This document shows, one piece after another, positions 44,658 through 54,547 of a stretch of DNA of 59,449 bases. Source of the DNA: a virus. Numbering within the stretch: position 1 is the stretch's first letter; each line of letters begins with the position of its first letter. Position numbers and translations under genes: made by a program. A model generated the notes under the pieces. That model was not told the DNA's origin, did not search any database, and saw nothing but the letters and a program-made list of their open reading frames with translations. The stretch spans positions 1 to 59,449 of the IMG/VR virus record IMGVR_UViG_3300034050_001176. One strand, given 5' to 3'.

Positions 44658-45959
44658 ATGGCTATTTTTTCGTCCTTAAGTCGCCAACAAAAGGAAGCTG
44701 TTGGGCTTTTGCAAGCTGGCACTTTTCTCGAATATTTTGATCTCATGCTCTACGTTCATATGGCAGTTCTGCTCAACGAATTGTTTTTTCCTAAGGTTGA
44801 CCCTCGAACAGCATCTTTGTTATCAGCATTTACTTTTTGCACAACTTTTGCGTTGCGTCCTGTTGCAGCTCTTTTGTTTGGTTGGATAGGAGATACATTT
44901 GGTAGAAAACCTACGGTTATTATCACAAGCCTTATGATGGCCTTATCTTGTATTATTATGGCAACCTTACCACCATATGTTCAAATTGGTATCACTGCTT
45001 CTTATTTGATGATTTTATGTCGTGTATTACAAGGGTTTTCTTCTATAGGTGAAATTATATCAGCTAAAACTTATTTGGTAGAAACATTTCAACCACCTAT
45101 GCGCTATTTTGTGACGACTTTAGTTTCCGTTTCTGCTGCTTTAGGAGGCACCTTTGCTTTAGCAATTGCGTCACTTTTCACATTAAAAGGATTTGATTGG
45201 CGCATTGCTTTTTGGTTTGGCATGTCTGTAGCAGCAATAGGTTCAATTGCAAGAAATCGTTTAAGAGAAACTCCTGAATTTATACGAGCAAAAAAAGAAG
45301 CTGTAAATAAACATTTTGATAAAAAAACTTTTTTTGCTTACTTTTTTATATCTTGTGGTGCATCAGTTTGCTTTTTCATTGCCTATGTTTATTGCGGTGA
45401 TATACTCAAACACACTTTTGGTTTCACACCGGAACGAGTTATTCATAATAATTTTTTTGTTTCATTGTGTGACCTCGGCGATACCTTGATTATTGCTTTT
45501 TGTACCTTAATTATTCACCCACTTAAAATAACAAGAATAAAATTTTATGCCTTTTCTATTTTTGTCTTCGTTCTACCATTCATACTTTTTACTGCTAAAT
45601 CACCATCTTACGTGCTGTTTGTTCAATGTTTAATATGGTTTGTTAGTATTGAAAACAATCCTTCAGAAGCTATTTTTATCAAGCATTTTCCTGTATTAAA
45701 ACGCATTACAAGCGTTACTTTTGCTTTTGCATTAGCTCGAGCATTAGTTTATTGCATCACTTCATTTGGTTTAATTTATATAACGGATATCTTAGGTTAT
45801 TTTGGATTATGGGTCATATTGCTACCGATATTAATTGGTTTTTACTGGGGGTTAGACCACTTTGAAAAACTAGAAAACCAAAAGCAAGCTCAATTTCATA
45901 CTCCACACCCACTCTCAACTAACCCCAATGAACTTAAACTGACAGCGATAAAATTATGA
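44658..45959 (+). CDS. MFS transporter, metabolite:H+ symporter (ProP-like)
   Basis: A 433-aa inner-membrane carrier of the MHS branch of the major facilitator superfamily, which takes up osmolytes or small organic acids with protons. Twelve hydrophobic segments are visible; the loop between segments 2 and 3 has the family motif GWIGDTFGRKPT (about 76-87), and RNRLRETPEF (about 199-208) in the middle loop is typical for ProP-like proteins. Full length. The gene is AT-rich and stands between a terminator and the giant toxin gene. Such genes are multiplied in intracellular alphaproteobacteria; the substrate is unknown. Confidence 0.85.
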   Translation: MAIFSSLSRQQKEAVGLLQAGTFLEYFDLMLYVHMAVLLNELFFPKVDPRTASLLSAFTFCTTFALRPVAALLFGWIGDTFGRKPTVIITSLMMALSCIIMATLPPYVQIGITASYLMILCRVLQGFSSIGEIISAKTYLVETFQPPMRYFVTTLVSVSAALGGTFALAIASLFTLKGFDWRIAFWFGMSVAAIGSIARNRLRETPEFIRAKKEAVNKHFDKKTFFAYFFISCGASVCFFIAYVYCGDILKHTFGFTPERVIHNNFFVSLCDLGDTLIIAFCTLIIHPLKITRIKFYAFSIFVFVLPFILFTAKSPSYVLFVQCLIWFVSIENNPSEAIFIKHFPVLKRITSVTFAFALARALVYCITSFGLIYITDILGYFGLWVILLPILIGFYWGLDHFEKLENQKQAQFHTPHPLSTNPNELKLTAIKL

Positions 45960-46021
45960 TTATCAGTTTCCTCGCTAATCATAACAAAACTTAACCAGCC
46001 TAACCACATGAGGTAACTTTT

Positions 46022-49000
46022 ATGCTTAAGCGTTTTGTAGCCCGTCTTTTAATCATCACACAGATTTATAGCAATTTATTTCAGGGCGTGGCGCATGGTA
46101 ACTTTGCTGACCATCATGCTATCCAGAATGAAATCTATCTCCACAGTTCCGTTGGTAAGGATGGTGCCTTGCGTCTGTCCTTAGGTACGGACCATGGCAC
46201 AACCAAAGATCCTGAGTTGCTCGAACTGTTCGAGGTGCCGTCTTATAAAAGCTTGGTCGCTCCACCCAAACCACTGCAACAAACTGTCGTAGATTTGCTC
46301 GACGTTGTTGAAACAGAGATGTCCGGGGACGCCGAGTCTTTGCCTGGTGACCTCAGCTTTGAATCTAATGGTATTACGCGTAAAGCTGAAGGTACGTATT
46401 TTACAATTCAGGGACTAGAAGTCTTTATCAATAATGATCATGAGATGTTAGTTCAGGGTCGGCAAACAGATTTTTCTAAGCCGATCTTTTTGAGTGGGGC
46501 AAAAAGCATCATCTTAAATAATGTAGATGCCAGCAGCTTAAAATTACTCTCACCTTCCATATTAGGAGTTGGACGCTCAACCATCGATTTCTTATCTTTA
46601 GAGGGATTAACTGACGCTGCGGTCTTTATCAATGGTGGTTCTTTAACAGCAAAAGAGATCTTTTTAAAAAATCTCTCCACCTCCAATCTTGGCAAGATAG
46701 AGACAGTTGCCATAGAGGCGCAAGCCGGAACTTTAAAAAATACTGGAACCCTAGAAGCTGAAACAAATATTACCCTAGGGGTTAATAGCTTTACTAATAG
46801 CGGTGTTGTCACCGCAGAATCGGTCCAAGGCTTAGAAGCTCTCCAAGAGTTTGCCAATACTTCTAGTGGGCGACTATGTGTTGATGAGCTCTTTAGAACC
46901 GGGGCACAGACAGCCGTGATTAACCACGGAAGTTTTACTGGGGGTGATTGTCAATTTACAGGACCATCCTTACTGCAGAATGGTAAAATGCACGTTAAAA
47001 GCTTACGTACTGAAGCAGGTACAGAAATTACAACAGACGCCTCACAGGAGCTGGTTGTCGAAGATACTTTAGTCAGTAAATCTAGATTGCCTTGGCAACT
47101 TTTAGGAAGCGTCCGCGCTAAAGAATTCACTCACTTGGGAAGATTAGATTTAGCTGGTGATCTTACTACAGCTTCTTTTACAGGACATGGAAGCATTCAA
47201 GCTACTGGTAAACTTAAAGGTGAACAATCACGGTTTATTGATGATATCCTTAATCTAGGCGAAATCGATACCCAAACTTTACAAGCAGATGCAAGATTAT
47301 CGACGCACGGTAAGGTTCATGTCAGACGTACCGCCAGGGTGATCGGGTCATTTACGGTGGGTGCTGATGGAAGTTTTACAGGCTACGAGGCTGAACCTTT
47401 AGCGTTAAGCTTACATGATGCCGCTGATATCGCCGGTAAGGTTGACGTTGATCATCTTGATGCAAAAGCTATTCACCTAAGCGGATCTGGTCAACTGTTG
47501 GCTGCTCAAAACACCACAATTGATGGAGATCTGGCTATTGAGGTAGATGCCAAAGCGCACCTAAAAGGCTTAAATTTTACCGGTGGCGAAATTATCAACC
47601 TTGGTAAGTTAAGGATTGTGGGAATTGATTTGGTGCAAGATGCCGTAATTAAACTCACTAACGCAGGTAATGCCAGTATTGATGCTGCATATACTTTGCC
47701 GAAGCTTGATGAGCATAGCCCTGATAATTTAGCGGTAATGCATGGCGTTTCACCAATTTATCCTGAAATTCTTGAATTCAAAGAAGCACAAATGGCAATG
47801 AGGGCAACACATGAAGAAATGCAGCTTGTGCGCAGCCAAATTCAAGAAATTCCCTTGGCACCGACAGTAGCTTCTGGTAACCCGATTGGCAAGATTAACT
47901 TTTTAATTTCAAGAGCTTTAAACACAATTGCAAAATTACCACCCCAAGACCGTGGAGTTTTATTAACGGAACTAAGGGATAGAATTAATCTAATTGCACC
48001 TACATATTCTGGATATGATTCCGGCATCTTGACTACTGCTTTTAATGGTATACGTAACAGTTTTGCACCTAAAATACAGGCAGCTATAGATTTTGCCTTT
48101 GAACAAAACAAACACTTGCAACAACTGCAACAGGTGCTTATTTACAAAGATCTAATGCCAGAAGTCTTTCAGGTTAAGGGTTTGCCCGCTGCAACTGATT
48201 CACTACAATCGTTTCTTGCTGGGGTTGAACCAGTCGCCTTAAGTAGAGATCTGGTAGTACTACTACCGGAAGCTCGTATATATCCCGGCTTTGCTAGCGC
48301 TAATCCGGTGCTGATGAAAAGAGCAGCATCAAAGTTAAAGGCTCTATGTGAAGGCAGGGAATACGCTGAAAATACAATCTTTCCTGAATTCATTAGCCTC
48401 AATCCAATGCTGGTGAAAATTGCCGCCTCAAGATATAAAGAAATCTCAGAAAATCCCCTAATTCTGCCAGAACAACTGCTTAGCATGCCAGCAGAAGTTG
48501 TTAGCGCTGAACAACATCTTATTCAACAACTCCAACAACAGGTTGAATTTTTGCAGCAAGTATCAGCTTTCAGAAAGCAGATGCCAGATATTCCCCAAAT
48601 TAAAATGCAGGTACTCAACCAAGTATCAGGACAACTGACCCTAAAATCAGGCAGATTTGAGTTTGTGGGTGATGCTACTCTAGTTAACCATGGTACTTTA
48701 ATTCAAGAAAGTGCTTATACTTTGTGGCTGACCGGCAACCCAAGTGAATTTAATCGAGGCACCTGGAGGACGAACGGCTCGTTAGGCCTGTTGAGCTATC
48801 AAGGCAAAGATATGGGTAAGCTGGAAGTTGAAGGTGCCCTCGAGGTAGACACGCCTGTAGATGCTATGGAAGCCTTCCGTGGTTTGGCACAGTTTAAAGC
48901 TTCAAAAGTTATTATGCATGCACCGAGATTGTTGGTTAATGAGGACAAGCAGTTTGCGATGCCAGTGGAATTGCATATTCAAGATATGTTTAGTCTGCAA

Positions 49001-52000
49001 GCAAAATTGACAGCCCCAGCATTTGTCGTGAACGCCAGAAGGTTAGAACTGGGTTCTGGCGAAGGAGGCTGGGGAGTTTTATCGGCCTACCAAGAGGGCA
49101 TTGACATAACCGTGACTAGCTTGAATAACAGGTTTGGTCATATCATCGCGATGCAGGACGCACAACTTACCGTCAATGGCGATGAGTTTTTTAATGGGGC
49201 TTGTTTATTAGACCCGAACTATGCAGAGCCAGCTGAAGGTGTCTTGGCTTACGAATACCCAAGAAAACGCAACGGCGCAGCAATCTCGGTAGGCAGAGAC
49301 CTTAAGATCGCCGTCAAAGGCCAAAATGCTCTGTTGAATAATAACTATGGCTTAATGCAAGCAGATGGTTACCTCGATCTGTTCTCACAAAAACAAATGA
49401 GCAGTATGGCTGGGATTATCTCTGCAAAAGGAGGTGGTTTGATATCATCACCTGAGATTATTGTGAAAAGAGAAGACAGGGTGCAAAAACCCTATGGTTC
49501 AAAATTTTGCGATGGACATTTTTATTATAAAAAAGGTTGCCAGGTCAGAGATTCCTGTAGTGGGGGTGGTCGTTGTTCGCAAGCCTATCTGACCCGAGAG
49601 CAATCTGATGAAGGCTGGATTAATGTTGGGGGTGGAGATTTAGAGATTGATACAGACTCATTGACGGTTTTAGCTTCCCATATCGTATCCAAAGGTAGGC
49701 TTCTCTTAAAACGTCACGGTATCGATTTACCCAAAATTGAAAATGGCGCGCTTACGGGGATCAACGGCGTATTGGTGCAAAGCCGTCAAGATTCAAGAAT
49801 TTATTATGGAATGTGTCGGAACGGCCAGACTACACAGCTACCAGTCATTCACAAGGCAGGTATTTTTTCTTATTCAGATATGGAGATGCATTCACACGGT
49901 TTAAAGATTGAGGGCATCTCGGCAACGCAGACGATGGATGTGGTCAGGGCGTTGACGCAAACCGTTCAAAGTGCTGGTTTTGATGTAACGACCGATCAAG
50001 CGCGCGATCTCTTGATTGATCTTGTCAGTGGTGCAAAATATCAAGCAAATGAGTCACACAGCTTGATTACTCATCTGGAAGGACAATTTGTTTACGATCT
50101 GCCCTTTGAAAGAATCGAGGTTCCTACCTATGGGCGTGGACCAATGCCAGTGTTAACTGACAGTTATGCAGTATTCGACGCAACACTACGTCAGGGTGCC
50201 TATCTCCAGCATACAGTCTCTAAAATGGTTTTAGAGAGCTTACTAGATAATTTAGTCATGAAGGCACTGCGCAATCCACAAAGAACAGACTTTTCCAGAA
50301 AACTCTATGAGAATTCCCAAGTTTTTGCCGTAAATAACATGAAGCAAAGACTTCTGCAAAGCAGTGAGGCAAAAACAGAAGAGGAAGCCGAAAATATCGT
50401 AGCGGTGAGATACAATCAATTAATCCCAATCACTTATCAAGACGTGAGTATTTACGGCAGGGATGTGAAAGCTTGTGCTAAACAAATGTTGCTGTTTGAG
50501 TTGGGGGCTAATTACCGGGCTATCGATAAATTAAAGCGCATGGAAGATGCCTTGGATCAAGAAATCTGTGATTTACGTCCCAAGGTGTTTGTCCCAAAAG
50601 AATCGGTGCCAACTGACAAAACATCAGCAACAGTTCACAGTGACGGCTCATTAGACCATCACGCAAGGGGCGACATGACCCTCAGAGGTGAGGCGCAATA
50701 CAGCAGTCATGGGGGCACAACGAAGGTGGACGGAACCCTTACCCTAGAAGCGGTGGCGATGCGCCAAGGGGATGTGGTTAACTTTCAAGAACAAAGCTCT
50801 CGTCCGCTCATTCGCAACCTGGGCAATAATAATGAGCTAAACTTTATGGTCGACCAAGATGTGCTGCTAACAGGAGCATTGATCGATACGGGTGGTAAGG
50901 ATAACACAATCAACATTTTTACCCCTGGACGAATCATTGATACAGCACTTGGAGTAAGCAGTAGAAGCACCACCCTCAGCCGCAGCAAGCGTTCCCACAC
51001 AGTGACCGTGGTTGACGAAACACTGATGCAGCCAACTGAGTACTTTGGATTAGGTGCTATACAATTTAAAAGTGACAGCGGCGTTTTTTTGCAAGCACCT
51101 GAATTTACCTGCAAGGTAAGTGTGAACGCCCCTTATTTAGGGCTGTCAGATGCCCACAACCAACGTTCAGTGCAAAGTACCACAGAAACTTATGGTAGAA
51201 GAGGCCTATTTGGTGGATCCACCAAAAAGACCACCCAATCGATGATGCGCTCACTATTTTCGCAAGGTGGTAAACTCAAGGGACCAGAATTCATCGTACA
51301 CGTCCAGCAATTTAGTGCGACCAATACAGAGTTTGATACCCAAGCAGAGATTACGGCTACAGAAAAAGTTGATCTTCTTACCGGCACCAGCAACACCTCT
51401 AGTCATACCCAGACCGTTTATAAGGGAGTGATTTGGAACAAGGTAAGTTCGGAAAGCCAAAAACACTTAACCCATCAGGCCTGTAGCTTTAGACAACCGG
51501 TAACCTTCCACACACCAGATCTAACCATGGAACGAGTACGTGGTTCAGGCGTAATAGAAAATCTGCACAGTGATACACCCGTTCAGTACCGGGATATGCT
51601 TGATGTCCATGAACACCACCAACACTCTCAGAAGAGTCTCAGTGCTGGGGCCGCGTTGATTACCAAGCTAGCAGTAGGCTTAATCTTGTATAGCAATCCC
51701 GTAACGTTTGGGCTGGGTGGTACGCCAGGAGTGATGGTTAATGCCGGTTTTGGCGCGTTGTGTAGTGATGCCACAGTCTGCCTAGTTGAAAATGATGGTG
51801 ATCCTGGCAAAGCCATACAAGCCTTATCAAAAAGTAAAATCGCGATGAATGTCGCAAGGTCAATGTTGACTGCTGGCTTAGTTGGTGAAATCAGTGATGT
51901 GGTTGGTCTTCCATCAACCAACTTAGAATTAATTGATTATGCCCAAAAAGCGACCATTCAGTCAGCGGTTAATACAGTGTTAGCCGTTAGTATTGATGGT

Positions 52001-53170
52001 CAGAACTTTGAAAAAGCATTGATGCAGGGTATGACCACGGCTGCATTGTCTACAGCAACCTCATACTTGGCCAATCAGATAGGGCAATCATACTTTGATA
52101 AGCAGCTCAATTGGTTGGAACATAAGACCCTCCACGCATTGTTAGGTGGTTTATCAGGTGGGGTTAGTTCAAAACTATTTGGTGGTAGCTTTGAGAGGGG
52201 GGCTATATCCGGTGCCTTAGGTGCGGTAGTTGCGGAGGCAGTTGCTGAAATGCTTAAACCTGATCTGACCAATGAAATGATCAGCAGTCAAAACAAAAAC
52301 CTAAGTAAAGATGAATTTGAAAAAGAGTTTATGGAAAAGGCCCAACAATCTTCTAAGTGGGCAGATTTTGTTGGTTCAGTAAGTGCTTTTGGAATGGGCT
52401 TGGATACTAATATAGCGTATCAAACCTCAAGTAATGCGACCCAAAATAATTTCTTACCTGGAATTTTACTGGCATTAACTGTGGGAAGCACGGTTTATGA
52501 AGGCTATCAAATTCACCAAACCTACAAAAATGAAGGTGGCGAAGCAGCCCTAAAGCATTTAGGTATTACCGTAGTGAGTGCTGCGGTGGTTGGTGGAATT
52601 GCCACTGTGGGCTTTAAAGTTGGTAAAGCAGTTTATCCAAGCTTGCATGAAGCTTATAAGGCAGCTGTAGCTAGTAGGCCAATGCTTGCAAGTGCTTTAA
52701 CTGCAATGGAGTCTAGGCTTGGAAAAATAGAAAAATATGTTAAAGATCAGTTTGACTATAAGAGGCATTTTGTTAATAAAGATAAAGGAATAAATTGGTT
52801 AGACGAAAAAGCTGTAATGAGTGATAAGGCGCGTATGTATAATGATTCTGTCTCAGGAGCAAGATCAAATGCTATATCTGGAAATTCTCAAGCCCCATCT
52901 TTAAAATATTCAAATAAAGATGGTATAGAAAAAACTGTAAGATTTGATGGCATTGAAGATAAAATACTAATTGATAGAAAATTGGCAGTTGTAACAACAG
53001 AAAAAGCTAGAAATCAAGCATTAAGGCAATCAGAAGCTCTTGAACAAAATGGATTATTAGGCAGATGGGAAGTGCCCACCGAAAGCGAATTGAATAGGGC
53101 GTTAAAGATGTTTGAAGAATTAAACGTTAAAAATATAGGAGTCAAAGTTGTCAAAATACCAAAATTTTAA
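46022..53170 (+). CDS. Filamentous-haemagglutinin-like polymorphic toxin, 2382 aa
   Basis: A giant exported protein. Residues 1-26 resemble a signal peptide. A long beta-rich body (about 100-560, 880-1700) has many short repeats of 'xGxLxxxGxL...' type, interrupted by a helical part (590-860) and a Cys-rich loop (about 1160-1187, four Cys). Around 1870-2090 a Gly/Ala-rich region (TLHALLGGLSGGVSSKLFGGSFERGAISGALGA) resembles the DUF637 pre-toxin part of CdiA-like proteins. The last 140 residues look like a restriction-endonuclease-fold toxin, with FDGIEDKILIDRK supplying a D...DxK core. No clear TPS domain or TpsB partner is seen. Confidence 0.75.
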   Translation: MLKRFVARLLIITQIYSNLFQGVAHGNFADHHAIQNEIYLHSSVGKDGALRLSLGTDHGTTKDPELLELFEVPSYKSLVAPPKPLQQTVVDLLDVVETEMSGDAESLPGDLSFESNGITRKAEGTYFTIQGLEVFINNDHEMLVQGRQTDFSKPIFLSGAKSIILNNVDASSLKLLSPSILGVGRSTIDFLSLEGLTDAAVFINGGSLTAKEIFLKNLSTSNLGKIETVAIEAQAGTLKNTGTLEAETNITLGVNSFTNSGVVTAESVQGLEALQEFANTSSGRLCVDELFRTGAQTAVINHGSFTGGDCQFTGPSLLQNGKMHVKSLRTEAGTEITTDASQELVVEDTLVSKSRLPWQLLGSVRAKEFTHLGRLDLAGDLTTASFTGHGSIQATGKLKGEQSRFIDDILNLGEIDTQTLQADARLSTHGKVHVRRTARVIGSFTVGADGSFTGYEAEPLALSLHDAADIAGKVDVDHLDAKAIHLSGSGQLLAAQNTTIDGDLAIEVDAKAHLKGLNFTGGEIINLGKLRIVGIDLVQDAVIKLTNAGNASIDAAYTLPKLDEHSPDNLAVMHGVSPIYPEILEFKEAQMAMRATHEEMQLVRSQIQEIPLAPTVASGNPIGKINFLISRALNTIAKLPPQDRGVLLTELRDRINLIAPTYSGYDSGILTTAFNGIRNSFAPKIQAAIDFAFEQNKHLQQLQQVLIYKDLMPEVFQVKGLPAATDSLQSFLAGVEPVALSRDLVVLLPEARIYPGFASANPVLMKRAASKLKALCEGREYAENTIFPEFISLNPMLVKIAASRYKEISENPLILPEQLLSMPAEVVSAEQHLIQQLQQQVEFLQQVSAFRKQMPDIPQIKMQVLNQVSGQLTLKSGRFEFVGDATLVNHGTLIQESAYTLWLTGNPSEFNRGTWRTNGSLGLLSYQGKDMGKLEVEGALEVDTPVDAMEAFRGLAQFKASKVIMHAPRLLVNEDKQFAMPVELHIQDMFSLQAKLTAPAFVVNARRLELGSGEGGWGVLSAYQEGIDITVTSLNNRFGHIIAMQDAQLTVNGDEFFNGACLLDPNYAEPAEGVLAYEYPRKRNGAAISVGRDLKIAVKGQNALLNNNYGLMQADGYLDLFSQKQMSSMAGIISAKGGGLISSPEIIVKREDRVQKPYGSKFCDGHFYYKKGCQVRDSCSGGGRCSQAYLTREQSDEGWINVGGGDLEIDTDSLTVLASHIVSKGRLLLKRHGIDLPKIENGALTGINGVLVQSRQDSRIYYGMCRNGQTTQLPVIHKAGIFSYSDMEMHSHGLKIEGISATQTMDVVRALTQTVQSAGFDVTTDQARDLLIDLVSGAKYQANESHSLITHLEGQFVYDLPFERIEVPTYGRGPMPVLTDSYAVFDATLRQGAYLQHTVSKMVLESLLDNLVMKALRNPQRTDFSRKLYENSQVFAVNNMKQRLLQSSEAKTEEEAENIVAVRYNQLIPITYQDVSIYGRDVKACAKQMLLFELGANYRAIDKLKRMEDALDQEICDLRPKVFVPKESVPTDKTSATVHSDGSLDHHARGDMTLRGEAQYSSHGGTTKVDGTLTLEAVAMRQGDVVNFQEQSSRPLIRNLGNNNELNFMVDQDVLLTGALIDTGGKDNTINIFTPGRIIDTALGVSSRSTTLSRSKRSHTVTVVDETLMQPTEYFGLGAIQFKSDSGVFLQAPEFTCKVSVNAPYLGLSDAHNQRSVQSTTETYGRRGLFGGSTKKTTQSMMRSLFSQGGKLKGPEFIVHVQQFSATNTEFDTQAEITATEKVDLLTGTSNTSSHTQTVYKGVIWNKVSSESQKHLTHQACSFRQPVTFHTPDLTMERVRGSGVIENLHSDTPVQYRDMLDVHEHHQHSQKSLSAGAALITKLAVGLILYSNPVTFGLGGTPGVMVNAGFGALCSDATVCLVENDGDPGKAIQALSKSKIAMNVARSMLTAGLVGEISDVVGLPSTNLELIDYAQKATIQSAVNTVLAVSIDGQNFEKALMQGMTTAALSTATSYLANQIGQSYFDKQLNWLEHKTLHALLGGLSGGVSSKLFGGSFERGAISGALGAVVAEAVAEMLKPDLTNEMISSQNKNLSKDEFEKEFMEKAQQSSKWADFVGSVSAFGMGLDTNIAYQTSSNATQNNFLPGILLALTVGSTVYEGYQIHQTYKNEGGEAALKHLGITVVSAAVVGGIATVGFKVGKAVYPSLHEAYKAAVASRPMLASALTAMESRLGKIEKYVKDQFDYKRHFVNKDKGINWLDEKAVMSDKARMYNDSVSGARSNAISGNSQAPSLKYSNKDGIEKTVRFDGIEDKILIDRKLAVVTTEKARNQALRQSEALEQNGLLGRWEVPTESELNRALKMFEELNVKNIGVKVVKIPKF

Positions 53171-53411
53171 AGAGTCTATGGTTAAATGTTTAATTGAAAC
53201 AATGGTTTTTTTGGAATTTACAAGTGAAGAACTATTAAATCCGGATGTGGCTATTGAAATGCAAGAAAGTATTTCGTTTGAATTAGGCAAACTAAGTCAT
53301 GATGAAAAATGTGAATTGAAAGAAATGTTGGAGCTTATCAGTTTGGAATATACTGATAACAAAATAACTCAATATATCAAGTCATTACCAAGCAGCTTAG
53401 GAATTTCCTAG
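53148..53411 (+). CDS. Putative immunity protein to the giant toxin
   Basis: An 87-aa acidic, helical protein starting at TTG 53148, inside the last codons of the toxin gene. AGGAG lies six bases upstream, which supports the TTG; ATG 53178 is the alternative. Overlap with the toxin gene and acidic charge are what one expects of an immunity protein made together with its toxin. The family is not recognised with certainty (sequence EFTSEELLNPDVAIEMQESI). The frame continues after its stop into an orphan toxin tail. Confidence 0.6.
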   Translation: MSKYQNFKESMVKCLIETMVFLEFTSEELLNPDVAIEMQESISFELGKLSHDEKCELKEMLELISLEYTDNKITQYIKSLPSSLGIS

Positions 53412-53468
53412 GATAGGTATATAGAAAATTACTGGATGCAAAGAGCTAAAGAATTAGGAGGAAAATAA
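53412..53468 (+). pseudogene. Orphan toxin C-terminal tail (remnant)
   Basis: After the TAG at 53409-53411 the same frame reads DRYIENYWMQRAKELGGK and stops at TAA 53466-53468, which overlaps the ATG of the next immunity gene (TAATG). The peptide has the look of the last residues of a secreted toxin, and stop-start overlap is usual between toxin and immunity genes. It is therefore read as the leftover of an older toxin tip whose SUKH immunity gene was kept. Short, so only moderately sure. Confidence 0.42.
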
Positions 53469-53968
53469 TGCAAGCAGTTGATGAAGCAGTAAGGCTTATT
53501 CGTAATAATTTTAATTCTTCTGAATATTCTTTAGATGGACATTATAGTGACGAAGAAGTTGAAAGTGCAGAAAAAATTCTCAATATTAAATTTCCTAAAT
53601 CATACAGAGAGTTTTTAAAAAAATATGGCAATGTAGACGTGGGATCTTTATCGGTAATGGGTTTGTCAAGGTACAATTACCAAAATAGCGGGTATGGTGG
53701 GCTAGTATCGTGCACACTGAGCGATCGTCAAAATTTCTCGCAACCCAATCATATCATTTCTTTGTATGACATAGGAGAAGGCACTACTTACGCTCTTGAT
53801 CTATCTCAGATGAATGAGAATAACGAATGCCCAGTTGTGTATTGGCCAATCGGTGGCTATGAAATGACCCCTATTTTAGAAGTGGTGGCTCCTGATTTTG
53901 GCACATGGTTTTTAGATATGGTTAAAGAGCGAATAAAGTGGAAACAGGAAGAATCACTGATTTCTTAA
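53468..53968 (+). CDS. SUKH (SMI1/KNR4) family immunity protein
   Basis: A 166-aa protein of the SUKH superfamily, which neutralises many polymorphic toxins by direct binding. Typical are the helix and loop EKILNIKFPKSYREFLKKYGN (about 38-57), VMGLSR, the strand IISLYDIGEGTTYALDLSQ (about 98-116) and VVYWPIGGYEMTPILEVVAPDFGTWFLDMV at the end. TAGGAGGAAAATA gives a strong ribosome site. It follows a toxin remnant and probably protects against a toxin no longer encoded here, or against one delivered by neighbours. Confidence 0.85.
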   Translation: MQAVDEAVRLIRNNFNSSEYSLDGHYSDEEVESAEKILNIKFPKSYREFLKKYGNVDVGSLSVMGLSRYNYQNSGYGGLVSCTLSDRQNFSQPNHIISLYDIGEGTTYALDLSQMNENNECPVVYWPIGGYEMTPILEVVAPDFGTWFLDMVKERIKWKQEESLIS

Positions 53969-54058
53969 TATATAGGACCATGCTGGCTGGGTCTAATAAA
54001 ATCTCATGTCGCTAAGGTTAAATAGGATTAAGCTCTAGTTTTATCATTTCTAGTTGTC

Positions 54059-54547
54059 TTATACTTTACACCTGATTAAACTGTCTCTTGCTTGCTCATA
54101 GCTAATATTTTGGATAAACATTAGCTCATAAGCAAACAAATCAACAGCTAGATTATGAATTTCAATCTTGCTTTGATTTTTCTGCTTGCCATTAATGCTA
54201 CTGCAGGTATCTCTAATCACCTCAGCTAATTTTTTTACTTCTCCAGAATTAATTTTTTGATAGTAATTTTTTGAAGTGGCCATCCAATTTTGACGTGAGG
54301 TGGACTTTTTTGACTTTAATATTTCAAAACATTCGCTTATCTCATCTAAGCTTGCTAATCCCCTGGCAGCTATGCCATCAATTTTGCTTTTGGGAAAATA
54401 CGTTGTAACTTTTTTAGTGTAAAAATAGATTGACAGCACTTCTTCTTTACCACCATCAATTTCAATGGTTTGCCAACCCTGACATTTACCTACACCCCAG
54501 CGTGGCATAACCAAGAGATCGTTGATTTTTATGGCTTTTAGATTCAT
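54059..54547 (-). CDS. CarD/CdnL-like RNA polymerase-binding protein
   Basis: A 162-aa protein from ATG 54547, whose start overlaps the upstream stop (TAATG) with GGAAG before it; a longer form from 54562 is less likely. Residues 5-60 (LLVMPRWGVGKCQGWQTIEIDGG...SIYFYTKKVTTYFPKSK) resemble the Tudor-like RNAP-interaction domain, and NWMATSKNYYQKINSGEVKKLAEVIRDT...LFAYELMFIQNISYEQA matches the C-terminal helical domain that binds promoter DNA. CarD proteins stabilise open promoter complexes. Here it is the last gene of a phage-like operon. Confidence 0.75.
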   Translation of the reverse strand: MNLKAIKINDLLVMPRWGVGKCQGWQTIEIDGGKEEVLSIYFYTKKVTTYFPKSKIDGIAARGLASLDEISECFEILKSKKSTSRQNWMATSKNYYQKINSGEVKKLAEVIRDTCSSINGKQKNQSKIEIHNLAVDLFAYELMFIQNISYEQARDSLIRCKV

